The translations under genes were made by a program, and so were the position numbers. From Isochrysis galbana (lineage: Eukaryota > Haptophyta > Isochrysidales > Isochrysidaceae), in contig CM030945.1 of assembly GCA_018136815.1 (NCBI GenBank), positions 1,214,605 through 1,278,604 on the forward strand: a stretch of DNA of 64,000 nt, in the 5' to 3' direction. Below the pieces are notes generated by a model. The model searched no databases and was not told the DNA's origin. It was given only the letters and a program-made list of their open reading frames with translations. This document shows positions 1-10,290 of this stretch, in pieces; the first letter of the stretch is position 1; the number at the start of each line of letters is the position of its first letter.

Positions 1-70
1 CGTCGAGCACCTTGGCACGCGCCTCGCCTGCCAGCAGCGCGAGCAGCAGCAGCGGGGCGGCGCGGCGCAT
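1..70 (-). CDS. First exon of a secreted or ER-targeted protein, cut by the left edge
   Basis: On the minus strand an ATG at 70-68 opens a frame that runs off the window at position 1 (23 codons). The peptide starts MRRAAPLLLLALLAGEARA, a textbook signal peptide: two arginines, a leucine/alanine core, and an A-R-A cleavage site. The mature protein would begin KVLD. The frame is preceded on its own strand by a long CT tract (the reverse of the GA tract at 184-347), a position also seen before most other genes here. The product cannot be named from 23 residues. The call rests on the signal-peptide shape alone. Confidence 0.5.
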   Translation of the reverse strand, partial: MRRAAPLLLLALLAGEARAKVLD

Positions 71-183
71 CTGCCACGGGCGGGGGGGAGACGTGGGGGG
101 GGTGGACGCGGCGTCGGCGCCATCGCGGGGCGGGGAAGAGGGGAGGGGGAGTGGAGAGAAAAGGAGAGGGAGAGAGTAGGTAG

Positions 184-184
184 G

Positions 185-265
<81 letters not shown>

Positions 266-278
266 AGGGAGGGAGAGA

Positions 279-347
<69 letters not shown>
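184..347. repeat. (GA)n microsatellite
   Basis: Two almost pure GA dinucleotide runs (about 184-259 and 284-347) are separated by a short GGGA-rich interruption. A weaker purine-rich tail continues to about 540. On the minus strand this is a CT tract lying upstream of the signal-peptide exon at 70-1. Long Arg-Glu frames across it are translation artefacts. Confidence 0.95.
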
Positions 348-351
<4 letters not shown>

Positions 352-902
352 AGGAGAGGAGGAGGGCGAGATGCGGGAGAGAGAGAGTGCGTGGTCACGA
401 CGAAAGGTGAGAGACGACAGGAGAAGAGAAAGAAATAGGGAGGGAAAGGACTCGCAGATGATTCGGAAAGGAGGGAGAGAGGAAAGCAAGAGGAGACGCG
501 AAAGAGGAGGAGAGAGTCACCGAGAGAGGAAGATGCGGTCCGTCCCGAAATAGTCGGTCTCCCAGCAACCAGCACGCCAGCCTTCAAAAGAAAGAAAAGA
601 AAACCCCAAGAAAAGAAAAACCAAGTGATGGGCCTGAGAAAAGAAAATCACGTGGGTGGGAGTGGGGCGCCCAGTTTTTACGCAGGCCGAAAAAGGTCGT
701 TTTCACTCTACTTAGCCCCTCTTCAACAGCATGCCGGTCTTCATGTTCCCGTCTTCCCACCAACACCCAAAACCTAAGTAAACGCGAAATACGAAGTTGA
801 AGTTGTCGTATTTCATACGAAGACAAGCTTTTACAGCTTTTACTTCTAACCTGTGGGTTATTTTAAGCCTCAAGGTCTCGTCGATTGATATACCGCCTCT
901 TC
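348..902. other. Intergenic, purine-rich then plain
   Basis: Purine-rich decay of the GA tract continues to about 540, followed by unremarkable sequence with short A-rich stretches near 590-650. I see no gene, RNA or element here. Confidence 0.5.
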
Positions 903-2310
903 TCTAACTTTCTCTCGATGTCATCAAATGTTCCATGACTGTCTTCCGTCTTCTCTCGTCCATCGGTCGTATCTCCCCAGCGAGGTCTGCAGGTCTGCCC
1001 ACGTTCCACGTTGTGCCGACCCCTCTGTCGCATGTCTGCGCGTTGCTGAATTGCCCTGGTGCCGACGTCTGGCCGTCCGTCCAGGTGTGGTTAGTTTTCG
1101 CTCCGTTTGGTTTAGTTTGTGTGGTTCTGTGCCTTCAGACTTTTTCGTTGTCGCATTCGCGAATCGACACTCGTTAGGCTTCGCTCTTCTCTTCGTCGTT
1201 CGGTATTTATCGTTATAATTCTCTCGTTCTCGTCCTCGGTCAAAAGCTTCGCTTGGATGCATGGGATCGTGGGTTGTGGAGCGCCCTCTCTCTTCCTCTC
1301 GAAAGAGAAGGGAAGTTTCCCCACCTTTCTTCCTCCCAGGCGCCTCGCAGATAGGTTTAATTTGCTATCTCCCCTGCGGTTCTTTATCTGCTTCTGGGGG
1401 CAATCAGGTTTAATTTGCGACCTCTTCGCATCTCCCCCTTAGGCACATCGCACTCCTTTCGTCTTATTTGGTAGGTCTCTTGGAATCCTGCGTAGCAAGA
1501 TTGCCCCTCGATTCCGTTATGGTGCGATTCCCGTTCCAGACAAGATCGCCGACAGATCGCCCTTTGATCGTCGTCCGTTGTTGTCTGATCGGAGTGTTTG
1601 GGTTTGATTTCAGTCGAGTTATGTGAGAAAGTCGTGGGGCGAGAGTCGGGGTGTTTTCCTGGGTGTCGTTGTCCGTCGTCCTGTCGCCAGTCGTCATCCG
1701 TCGTCGCTCTCGCTCTCGTCGCTCTCGCTCTCGTAACACTCGTACCCAACAAACTCGCCTCTCCTCCTCGCCAGCCCCTGCCATCACAGCCCTCCTCACA
1801 CTCGCCCTCGCCTCTCGCCGCTCGCTCGATGCCGCTTTCGCCGCCGTCCTCGCCCTCGCTCAAGCCCGCCTGCCCGCCTTCCTCTGCTGACGGGCTTCAG
1901 CCCGTCAGCACCTCCGAAGTGGTCTCCCTCGCCGCGCCTGCCGCCGGCTTCGCCCCTTCCTCATTGCCCTCAGGCCTTGTGGGCCATCCCAATTCGTCAG
2001 TCCATGTGTTGTAGTCCCCCGTGTCTACCTCGGACCTAAGAAGCTCTCATTCTCATTCTCTCTCTTCCACTAGCTCGCTAGCTAGCCTCGTCCCTACTCG
2101 CCAACGCCACGCGATGTGATCCTCCGACCGTAAGTCTACCTCGCCGCTCGTAGCGCTCGATGGCAGACACTCTCAGACCCGACTCCTACTATGATCTGTC
2201 AGACATCTTCCCGTCAGCAACAATCAACGAACCTTCCACGACCGCGTCAGCTGCCGGCTCGATCGAACGGCCCTCTGCCTATGAGCCTATAGTCATCGCA
2301 TGTTCGACAG
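903..2310 (+). repeat. Dispersed repeat, copy A (unclassified element with a conserved short reading frame)
   Basis: Segments 903-1142 and about 1997-2310 are closely similar to the reverse complement of 15058-14500 (copy B). Copy A carries about 860 extra bases (1143-1996) that copy B lacks. Both copies end with the same ATG (2160 here), opening MADTLRP[D/E]SYYDL and continuing through TTASAAGSIERPSA and VIACST; similarity stops directly after this. The shared part therefore looks like a 5' untranslated leader plus the first 50 codons of an element protein. I do not recognise the family. The extra block in copy A could be an insertion here or a deletion in copy B. Confidence 0.7.
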
Positions 2311-2635
2311 AAGTACGTTTTCACTTCCTAGTAGTGCGAATGTTTGGTTGTTCGGTTTCACACTCATCGTCGTATCGTCGTTCACACTAAGGGCTAAGGG
2401 GTAAGGAAGGCGCCTTTGCTCGTTGTTCGGATTTCAGCGATCATAACATCCCTAAGTACAAGGCATCTACGTAAACAGCAGGAATGTGAATATAGTACCC
2501 CTGGAGCTCTGCTCTATATGTTTATTTACATACTTACATACGTCATAAGTCATAAGTGAAGGTCAAAATTCTCCCCCCCCCCTCGGGACCGACTGACTGA
2601 AACGGCTGGCGTCGAACGCCGACAGCGCGAGGCTC
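2311..2635. other. Intergenic, upstream of the RPxSA-motif gene
   Basis: No gene seen. There is an AT-rich patch around 2510-2560 and a short C run (about 2573-2583) just before the coding region at 2636. Confidence 0.4.
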
Positions 2636-4297
2636 ATGGGCGGCGACGCCGGGCTCGAGCAGCCGGCCGCGCCCCGCTGCTGCTCGTCGTCGGCAAGTGG
2701 TGCACAGCGGGGCGGGGCGCTCGGTCGCACCAAGGTATGGCACAAATCCTCCTCGCTCAACGTCGCCGCCAACAGCGAGCAGTCTTGCGAGGTGAGGCGG
2801 CTCGAGGCGGCACTTCGGGCTGCTCTTGCAGAGCAAGCAAGGTGCTTGAACGTGAAGAAGGGGACGCAGGGCGAGGAGCGCGACGCGGCACGCGTCGCTC
2901 TCTACAACGCCGAAGGACAGGTTGAGGCGGCGAGAGGCGCGCTGCGCAGACACTGGGTCTGCGCGACATCGGTGCAGCTTGAAGCAGAGGCGCAGTCTGC
3001 GAGGAAATCATACCGCTCGTCGCGTGAGCAGGCTCGATGCGCGCTGGAATCCGCACGTCGTGGAGGCCATCACTATTCGGAGGATTTCGTTCTCGGTGAG
3101 ACCAATGGATTGGAGGAGGAGGAGAGCCGCGATGTGAGGCGAACGCTGCGGTCTATGGAAGCAGACCGTCGTACGTTGCGCGTCCTTGAGATGCGCGCAG
3201 ATGACCCGACATTCACCGAGCGAGAGGCTTGCAAAGTCGCCGACATCGAGCCGCTGCCGCTCCAAACTAAGTCTTGGGTCGATGTTTCATCCATAGGCGA
3301 CGGCATCCCCAAGTTGGGCAGCATGGTTGGGCCACAACCCAACCTGCTTGACTATAATACCATCAAGAAGGTCGCTCAATTCCGCTGCGGTGGCCGAGCA
3401 GTTCTCGATCAGGGCGAAGCGGGGCCAGTGGCTGTGCGAATAGAGGACGTGCAGCTAGCCCACCCCGACGTTCCACCCTACCCGACCAATGCGAGCACGG
3501 AGGCGGCATATTTGGTGCGCAACGATTCGACGGCGACGACGTATGCGCGCACCGCCAACGCCAAGTGGGTCACTGGTGAGCGGCTGAAAGAGTTGCAGGC
3601 TGGAGTGTCCATCCGGCCCAACCGATGGGTAGGAAGATTCAGTCGGCCTTACGAATCATTCGATGCGATCCGCAACGAGGCGCAGGTCAAGGCCGATGCA
3701 CTCGCACAGCAGGCGCAGATGGAGGACTTGGCGGCGCGGCGAGCACAAGTGGAGACCAAGTTGCGGCAGGGGCAAACTAAGGCAGACGTGGCCGAGGAAA
3801 TCATCGCTCGGCGATCAGAATTGCAGCCGCACGTACCGACGCGGCCCCAGAGTGCGAGGACAGCCAGGCCCTCCTTTGTCGCCGATGCCACGAGGACGAG
3901 CCGGCCATTCTCGGCAACGCCTACCGTTTTGCATGGCAGCGGGGAAGTTTTGAGGCAGCAGAGGAGACCCACATCTGCTCATCCGAGCTCGAGGGGCACG
4001 TCCACTAGTCAACCCAACTCAGCGGCTACGGCTTCCCCACATGCAGACGAGCGAGTACCTCCCTATAAGGCAGCGGCTCGGCCGGCCAAGAGCAGGCCTA
4101 TGTCAGCACGCGCTGGCGGGACTCTAGGGCTGCGATCGTCGGGGTGCAATACCACCGATAGTGAGGCCATGCTTGAGCTGCTTGCGCAGCGTCGCAAGCG
4201 CGCGAGTATTTCTGGACTACGGGACTTGAGTGACCGCTTTGCCCCTGGCCACCACCTTTCTTCCATGCCACGATGGGTATATGTCAAAGGCTTCTAA
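2636..4297 (+). CDS. Hypothetical coiled protein with RPxSA motifs, possibly ciliary
   Basis: A single uninterrupted frame of 553 codons ends at TAA 4295-4297. I do not recognise the family. Residues about 45-200 are rich in Ala, Glu, Arg and Leu and probably coiled-coil; another charged helical stretch (about 340-400) contains alternating AQ/EE blocks. The C-terminal third is basic and Ser/Pro-rich, with four R-P-x-S-A motifs (RPQSA, RPFSA, RPTSA, RPMSA). Such motifs recur in flagellar proteins of several protist groups, so a ciliary role is an inference; an ODA docking gene lies 36 kb away, but that distance carries no weight. The start is the first in-frame ATG, and an upstream exon cannot be excluded. 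A Ty3 scrap and a 16-bp minisatellite follow it. Confidence 0.7.
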   Translation: MGGDAGLEQPAAPRCCSSSASGAQRGGALGRTKVWHKSSSLNVAANSEQSCEVRRLEAALRAALAEQARCLNVKKGTQGEERDAARVALYNAEGQVEAARGALRRHWVCATSVQLEAEAQSARKSYRSSREQARCALESARRGGHHYSEDFVLGETNGLEEEESRDVRRTLRSMEADRRTLRVLEMRADDPTFTEREACKVADIEPLPLQTKSWVDVSSIGDGIPKLGSMVGPQPNLLDYNTIKKVAQFRCGGRAVLDQGEAGPVAVRIEDVQLAHPDVPPYPTNASTEAAYLVRNDSTATTYARTANAKWVTGERLKELQAGVSIRPNRWVGRFSRPYESFDAIRNEAQVKADALAQQAQMEDLAARRAQVETKLRQGQTKADVAEEIIARRSELQPHVPTRPQSARTARPSFVADATRTSRPFSATPTVLHGSGEVLRQQRRPTSAHPSSRGTSTSQPNSAATASPHADERVPPYKAAARPAKSRPMSARAGGTLGLRSSGCNTTDSEAMLELLAQRRKRASISGLRDLSDRFAPGHHLSSMPRWVYVKGF

Positions 4298-4979
4298 GGT
4301 CAACGATACATCTTCTTCTAATCGTCGTAGAGGTCGAAGTGTACCACGCGCTTCGGTATTTGTAGTTTTGCATGCTTTCTCATTCATCAGTGACCGGATG
4401 ATCTTGTTATGGATGCTCACCCCACGTCGTGTCGGTATCGGTATCGGTATATTACGGCATCGGTATATTACGGTATCGGTATATGACGGTATCGGTATAT
4501 TACGGTATCGGTATATCAAATACTACTACTATATTAATGGCATCTGGCCGGAAAATAGAAAATACTTTTCAAATACAAATACGGCGACGGTAACAGTAGC
4601 GGTAAATGTACATACGTTGCATTGCTTCCCATGCCTACAGCTCTAGCTCTAGCTAGGGTGGCCGCCGTCAGGGTGGTCTACTCCCTCCTCGTCCGCCGGT
4701 GGCTATGGCTAGCGGCTAGCGCCCCCCTGCCGTCGATCTCCGCCTACACTCTACACTCTTGAATGGCGGCTTGCTCCCGGTTGGCGTACCCATATCCGAA
4801 TGGAGCGTCCTAGCGTTCTCGCCGTACCGTTTGGAACGTGAACCTGGCCTCTCGCCCGGTCACGCTACCCGCTTACTCTCCGGTAGCCTCGGCTCATGTA
4901 GAGTACGTTCTGCACGAGGCTAGCCACTCTCCACTCTCTCTCTACCGACGACGACCCCGAATCCTTACTACGACCGACA
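4298..4979. other. Intergenic with a minisatellite
   Basis: Between the RPxSA-motif gene and the Ty3 scrap I see only the 16-bp tandem repeat listed separately and plain sequence. A short patch of overlapping CTAG words (about 4637-4660) is the only other regularity. Confidence 0.4.
4433..4516 (+). repeat. 16-bp minisatellite, about 5 units
   Basis: The unit GGTATATTACGGTATC is repeated about four and a half times with single-base variants (GGCATC, TATGAC). It lies directly downstream of the RPxSA-motif gene. Confidence 0.9.
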
Positions 4980-5230
4980 CGCAGCGCACACTACTCGAAT
5001 CGATGCCAGATGGCCAGATGCCACTCGATCCCGATGACCAGCTGAAGCCGGAGCCAAAGGCGCGGGTGCGCCGAATGCTGACGCGTTCGCTCTCGCGCTC
5101 TCGCCCCCCAGAACCCAGAACCCCAAGCACACTCACGTCTGCTCACGTCATGGAGGTGGAGCTGCCACTACTCCCCGGCGCTACGGCTCATCGCCACGCT
5201 CCGTCTACGATGCTACGATGGGAAGACGAC
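4980..5230 (+). mobile_element. Fragment of a Ty3/gypsy pol gene (fossil)
   Basis: The encoded peptide contains HVMEVELPLLPGATAHRHAPS. This matches HVMEVELPLNPGAEAHRHAPS just upstream of the reverse-transcriptase core in the large chromovirus at 15-25 kb (about 21,730-21,790 there). The flanking residues (QRTLLES, VRRMLTR) also align. This is a small remnant of a related chromovirus, old and broken, with no other parts preserved. Confidence 0.8.
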
Positions 5231-5500
5231 TCGCCAGTGTGTTCCCCCCACAAAACTTCTCCTCCTTGCTCGCTCCCTCCGCCCCATCTTTTCCTCTCGT
5301 CTCCTCTCTATATATCTCTCCCCCTCCCCCCCTCTCCCCCCCCCCGGCCTCTCCCTACTCCTCCCACTACAAAACTATGCTAGTGAACGCTCGCTCGCTC
5401 GCGCCCCCTTTCCTTTGCCAACCCAGGCTTCCTTTCCCTAAGAGTAAACTACTCCTAGAGACACTCTCCCTCGGTTCCTTCCTCTATTTTCCTGGCCCCT

Positions 5501-5690
<190 letters not shown>

Positions 5691-5742
5691 ATCCTTCCCC
5701 CTCGCCCTCCCTTCCCCATCGCCGCGCGCCGCCGCCGTCTGG

Positions 5743-8307
5743 ATGGTGCCCGGCCCTCCTCCCCCTCCAGACTCCCACGGCCCTCCGACGGCCAACCCGT
5801 TCTCGACGAGCTCAGGAATCGCCCGCTTTGGTGGCGGATCCGTCTGGGGCCCTCCTCCGCTTGCGCTCACCGTGCGCCTGCCCCTTGGAGGCCAGCAGCA
5901 CAGCCTCTCTCTCACGATGAGTGGAGATGCCACCGTCGGCCAGCTGATCCTCGAGCTAGGCGAGCGGCTCAAGGTGGAGACGGACGGGTTGCGTCTCTTC
6001 TGCGCAGGACGCGACCTCACTGCCCAGCGCGACAGTATGCTTAAGAATGTCGCCAAGGAGGGGCTACTGCACCTCATCGCACCCGCTGGAGTCACACCTA
6101 TAGAGCAGAAGCCAGCCGTCCTAGCGGCGGCCGGCTCGCTCGCCGCCAGTGCCCCGCTCACGAGCGGCAGTGGCGCGCTCAACCGACCAATAGAGCGCAG
6201 CGCAGCTGTCAACGCGGCAGGGGCCGCCGCCGCCGCGCGCGCCGCCACGGCCAGCAACTCTGCCAGCGCGCCACATAGTGGCTCGATCAAGGTCCGCTTT
6301 GCTGCGCGTGAGGTGGTCATCGAATTTGACGGGAGTATGACGGCGAAGAAACTCAAAGGTGTGTGTCAGCACAGTATAGAGCGTCCCTGCGTCAGCAATG
6401 CGCACTCGCAGTGCTACTTGAAGGGCCGCGCCTTCGGCAGCCGCTCACACTCGCCATTATGCTGCACACTATGCCATGTACACTGACGGTGGTCCTCTGC
6501 CTTGGGCGCAGATGAGATCGAGGCACGCGATGGCACGGCAGTGGCCGATGGCCTCCGCCTCTTTTTCTGTGGTCGCGAGCTGATCGACGCACTAGAGCTG
6601 AACAAGCAGGCGGGCAAGCCCGGCCCCGGAGCGGTGATCACTGCTCAAATGGTGATTCCGACCACCACTTCTTGCCTGTCGCGCCCAATGATGGCCTTAA
6701 ATTCAAACCTTGTGAACGTGGCTGCTGGAGGTCATCCGCGGCCGGCTCGATTCGTCGGCCTACGCAATCAGGGTGCCACGTGCTACCTCAACTCGCTCGT
6801 GCAGTGCTTGTACATGACCCCCGAGCTGCGGCGTGGTCTGCTAGCTGGCAGTAGTGAGCAGATGCCCATAGGAGTGAGCTCTGCGCTCTCCTCCCTCTTC
6901 TCGGCACTCTCCTCTTCTTCTTCAGCGGTTTCGACAGAGGCACTGACCAAGGCACTCACCAGTGCGCTAGTGGGAGGATCCTCCACTCGACAGGAGGACG
7001 TGCACGAGTTTTGGCAAGTGCTCACTGACAAGGTGGAGACGGAGTTGCGCAACACGCCGCAAGCCAAACTTCTGCCGAACCTCTTCAACGGCGAGCAGCG
7101 TTTCTACGTGCGCTGTGGGGGGTGCGGGAAGGTTTCGCATACCGACGACACTTTTCAAGACCTCAAGTTGGCCGTTACGCCGGAGTCGCAGACGTCCACT
7201 TGGTCCTCGACGTCCGTCCGGACGCTCAACGAGGCCAGTCCCATCCAAAACGCGACTGCGCACGAACCGGTGACCGGAGCACACTCGGAAGTGCGCCGGG
7301 CACTCGAGGAGCTGCTGAAGCCAGAGCAGTTGAACGGTGCGAACCAGTACTTTTGTGACCGGTGTGCGTGCAAAGTAGACGCCGAGCGAGGCGTTGCTTT
7401 GCGTCGCTTGCCTCGGGTCTTGGCACTCCAACTCAAGCGCTTTCGGTACGATTTCCGCTTGGGTCAACGAGTTAAGCTAAATGACAAGTTCCGATTCCCA
7501 ACTACTATCGACATGGCGGACTTCGTGCGCCCCCTACCGGAAGAGGAGTACGTTGCGGCTCACAGCAACGACGCTGGGACCGGGCCCGGGGAAGAAGGCG
7601 TGGTGACGTCGACATTGGATACCCACTCCACGGATCTCATCGCCTTTGATGGGAATAGCGGAGTGGAGGACATGGACATTGTGGAGCCGACAGTGACGCA
7701 GGAGGCCTTGCATGTAGCGGACAGCAACGCAGTGAAGACGCCAGGGCCAAGGCGGTCGGACAACGCTTCTATGCCTTATGAGCTATATGCAGTGCTCGTC
7801 CACTCGGGTTCTGCCTCATTTGGCCACTATTATGCACTTATCAAGGACCTCGACGGTCGCAAGGTTAGCAGTGTGGCCAACGGCTACGAGGACACCGTGG
7901 AAGGGCGTGGCGAGTGGCATGAATTCAACGACCAGCTTGTACGACCCATCAAGGAGTCGGATTTGGCCAAGGTCTACGGCGGAGGAAGTGGCGGGACCAG
8001 TTCTGCTTACATGCTTCTCTACCGAGCTGTGCAGCCTAGTGGTTCTAGGGACGACGCGCAACGGGTGGACGACGTCGCCCAGACTACAAGAGCCAACGAG
8101 CAAACTCCACATGAGGTGCTACACACAGCCGGCGTGGTTGTGCAACCGCTGTGCTCCTCGACTTCGTTGTCGGATGGCTCCTCCCACCACGAGCCCAAAC
8201 GAATGTGCCTTCCTCAGTTGACCCTGGGGAGCGCAACTTTTTCATCTATGGCCACTGACGAGGATGATGATGCGAGCGAGAATCCCTACAGCAAGATGGG
8301 CTTCTAG
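5743..8307 (+). CDS. Ubiquitin carboxyl-terminal hydrolase (USP family) with two N-terminal ubiquitin-like domains
   Basis: A cysteine protease that removes ubiquitin from proteins. Exons are 5743-6358 and 6512-8307, with a 153-bp GT-AG intron at 6359-6511; joined they give 803 aa. Residues 40-113 form a ubiquitin-like fold (LALTVRL...GLRLFCAGRDL), and 181 to about 255 a second one that the intron splits after KKLK. The USP core starts at RFVGLRNQGATCYLNSL, with nucleophile Cys296. It continues through the zinc-binding pairs RCGGCG and FCDRCAC and ends with SFGHYYALIKD (His644), WHEFNDQLV and AYMLLYRAV. The overall layout resembles the USP7/USP47/USP40 branch (family knowledge), but those carry their ubiquitin-like domains differently. 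The C-terminal 130 residues are acidic and Ser-rich. The start was chosen as the first ATG after the CT tract; a low-complexity upstream extension of the frame was rejected. Confidence 0.92.
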
Positions 8308-8814
8308 ACATGCGCATTTTTGCATTATGCGCTGATGGACCGAGTTTTGTGTTAAGTGCCCTGATGGCATGGTATCCTGGCTACGGCATGCAGCTTGTGC
8401 AGGTGACGGACGGCGGCACGCTCTCACGCCGAACGGAGGCAGTCGCCAAGGATGGGATGACTGCAGCAGGTGAAAGGATGGTGAAGAAGGCGACACTAGT
8501 AGTATCATAATGTTACAAAATTATCATTACAACACGGGCTCGTGAAAAAACAAAACTAAAGTCGATGGTCCACTTTCGTAGAAAAAAATTAAAACTGTGT
8601 TATTAACACCCACACCCGCACACGCGGCCGCCCCTAAGTGGTTCCACGTCCGAGTCCAAAGGGGTGCCCGGCAAGTAGAACGTATACCATCTTTATGGGG
8701 GTAATTTTCAAAAAAAAACTTCTGAAGATTCAGTGCTAACACCTACTGCTAGGCTGGCACCCTCCGCCTTCCATACGACAGCACGCCCTCAACTATTGTT
8801 AAAACAATAGGGTC
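8308..8814. other. Intergenic, nothing recognised
   Basis: 3' flank of the deubiquitinase gene. It contains short A runs and a short inverted CAATAG-type motif near 8795-8810. No supported gene is present. Confidence 0.4.
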
Positions 8815-9084
8815 ATGGAACCTACTTTAATAAGTGGGGGTCAATGGGGGCCTCGCGCCTCGCGCCCCCCTCTCTCCATCGCGGACACCCCCCGGGGTGG
8901 GCCCGTACAATCAACCTCAGCCCCTGCCTTCTGGCAGGAGCTAGGCATTCAACAATCTGACCCAGACCCCCAGTGGCTTGTGGGCGCGGGCCGCGAGCCG
9001 CACTCCCAGGCCCGCATGGGCCTGCTCTGTACTGACCCCCCCCCCCCATCCCTGGTCGCCAGGCAAAAAATAAATAAAACAATT
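8815..9084. repeat. GC-rich repeat-like segment with an A-rich end
   Basis: The segment shares word patterns with the other GC-rich modules in this window (runs such as CCTGGTCGCCAGGCA and blocks of G and C that can form hairpins). It ends in an A-rich stretch around 9064-9080. It is probably a decayed relative of the LINE-associated module; family assignment is uncertain. Confidence 0.35.
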
Positions 9085-9345
9085 ATATCCTAGCCAACCC
9101 CACTAGCTAATTGGACACAACTTTTCCGTCCCGGAATCCCGCCATGCCTGACGAGCCAGGTGTCCGAGTGCTACCGGGGGGAGGGGGCTTTGTCCCCTCC
9201 CCTCGATATTTGTCCTCCCCCCAGTGCACGCACCGACCCCGCGCACCCCAGCACGTCCTCTCCTCGAGTCCACGCTGGGGGAAAACCCCTTTCGGGTAAA
9301 AGCAACGCGCGGGGGGGGGGGGGGCACTCGTGAATAGGGGCCCAG
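9085..9345 (+). repeat. About 260-bp dispersed repeat, copy 1
   Basis: Nearly identical to the reverse complement of 46285-45995. Shared landmarks in order: GCTAATTGGACACAAC, CCGGAATCCCGCCATGCC, a G-rich/C-rich hairpin, ATATTTGTCCTCCCCCCAG, AACCCCTTTCGGGTAAAA, a long G run, then GCACTCGTGAATAGG. It has no coding capacity. Its short size, two widely spaced inverted copies and strong similarity suggest a recently active non-autonomous element. Confidence 0.8.
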
Positions 9346-10290
9346 GAGCGCTAATCTCTCCTCGCCGAAGCGAGTGGCCGCGGCGAGCCGCGGCCCTTCC
9401 CTCCTGGCTCTGGCGCCCCCGTCTTCTCTTACCCAAACGGGGCGAGAAGACACGTATCTGCCGGAGGGGAGAGCTGCCGCTCCCCCCTCCCCTCCCTCTT
9501 CCCTTTTCCTCCTCTCTTCCCTGCAGCGGGGGCCCATGGCGCGCGCCTGCGGCCCCTCTTCAGTCCCCAGGAGGCCGGCAGGGGCCTGGGAGCGCAGCTC
9601 ATGGGGCAGGTGAGGCTGGGGCATGGCCCTGGCCCCTGGCCCCTCCTGCCTCTCCCTCGCTGGCTCTCGAGCCCCTGCCAGTCGACTGGAGCTGGCTGGG
9701 GGGTCCTGATCAGGGGGGCCCAGGGGGAGGAGGGGCTGGTCAGAGGGATGGGCAGGCCACGACGGGCCAGGGCGGGCGAGTCAGGCGGGCCTGTGGGGAG
9801 AGGAATGGGTGAGCAGGGCTGTGTGCTCCTGGCAGGCCATCAGACGTGCCGGGAGAGTGGTTGGTTCCTCCCCCATGGCAGGGGAGGAGTGGAGAGAGAG
9901 GGGGGCTCGTGCCCCCCCATGGGCGAACTAAGTATAAACTTAGTTGTGGTCGCCAGGCAGAAAGGGGACTCTGGGCGGCACCCAGAGTCAGCGAGGCGAG
10001 CGAGGGAGAGGCAAATGGGGCGCCAGGGGCTGAGCCCCAGCCTCCACTACCCCCTGAGCTGCCCTTGCTAGCCCTTTGGGCGCCCCTGAAGGACGCCTTT
10101 GAGAGCAGGCCGTGGCACTCTGCATGTCGACGCGCCGCAGGGAGAGAGGTGGAAGAGAGTGGAGCGAGGGAGAGGGGGGGTTTGCGCACCCCCCCCGCCG
10201 CATGTGACGAGCAGCTGACGCGCTCAGAGCTGCGTCACCCTCCGCCTCGCAAGTCGCAAGCAAGGGGAAGGGCCGGTGGAGGGGGGATGT
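9346..10290 (-). mobile_element. GC-rich LINE-associated 5' module, inverted copy
   Basis: Read on the minus strand, the part around 9955-9830 carries the module found at 43376 and 62523: ACTAAGTTTATACTT, then a hairpin-forming block of GGGGGG...CACGAGCCCCCC, then a pyrimidine block ending in GGGGGAGGAACCA. The part 10290-9960 matches the downstream GC-rich sequence of the copy at 28310-28610 (shared GGGCTCAGCCCCTGG-type words). No intact protein is encoded; the long frames here are artefacts of high GC. Confidence 0.55.

Noticed and set aside
184-438. Long Arg-Glu-repeat reading frame
   Set aside because: Pure translation of the GA microsatellite, with no other coding signal.
4433-4516. Possible CRISPR-like array
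   Set aside because: Units are contiguous with no spacers; it is a simple minisatellite.
4838-5383. A 181-codon plus-strand gene
   Set aside because: The only recognisable part is a Ty3 pol scrap; the rest is flanking low complexity.
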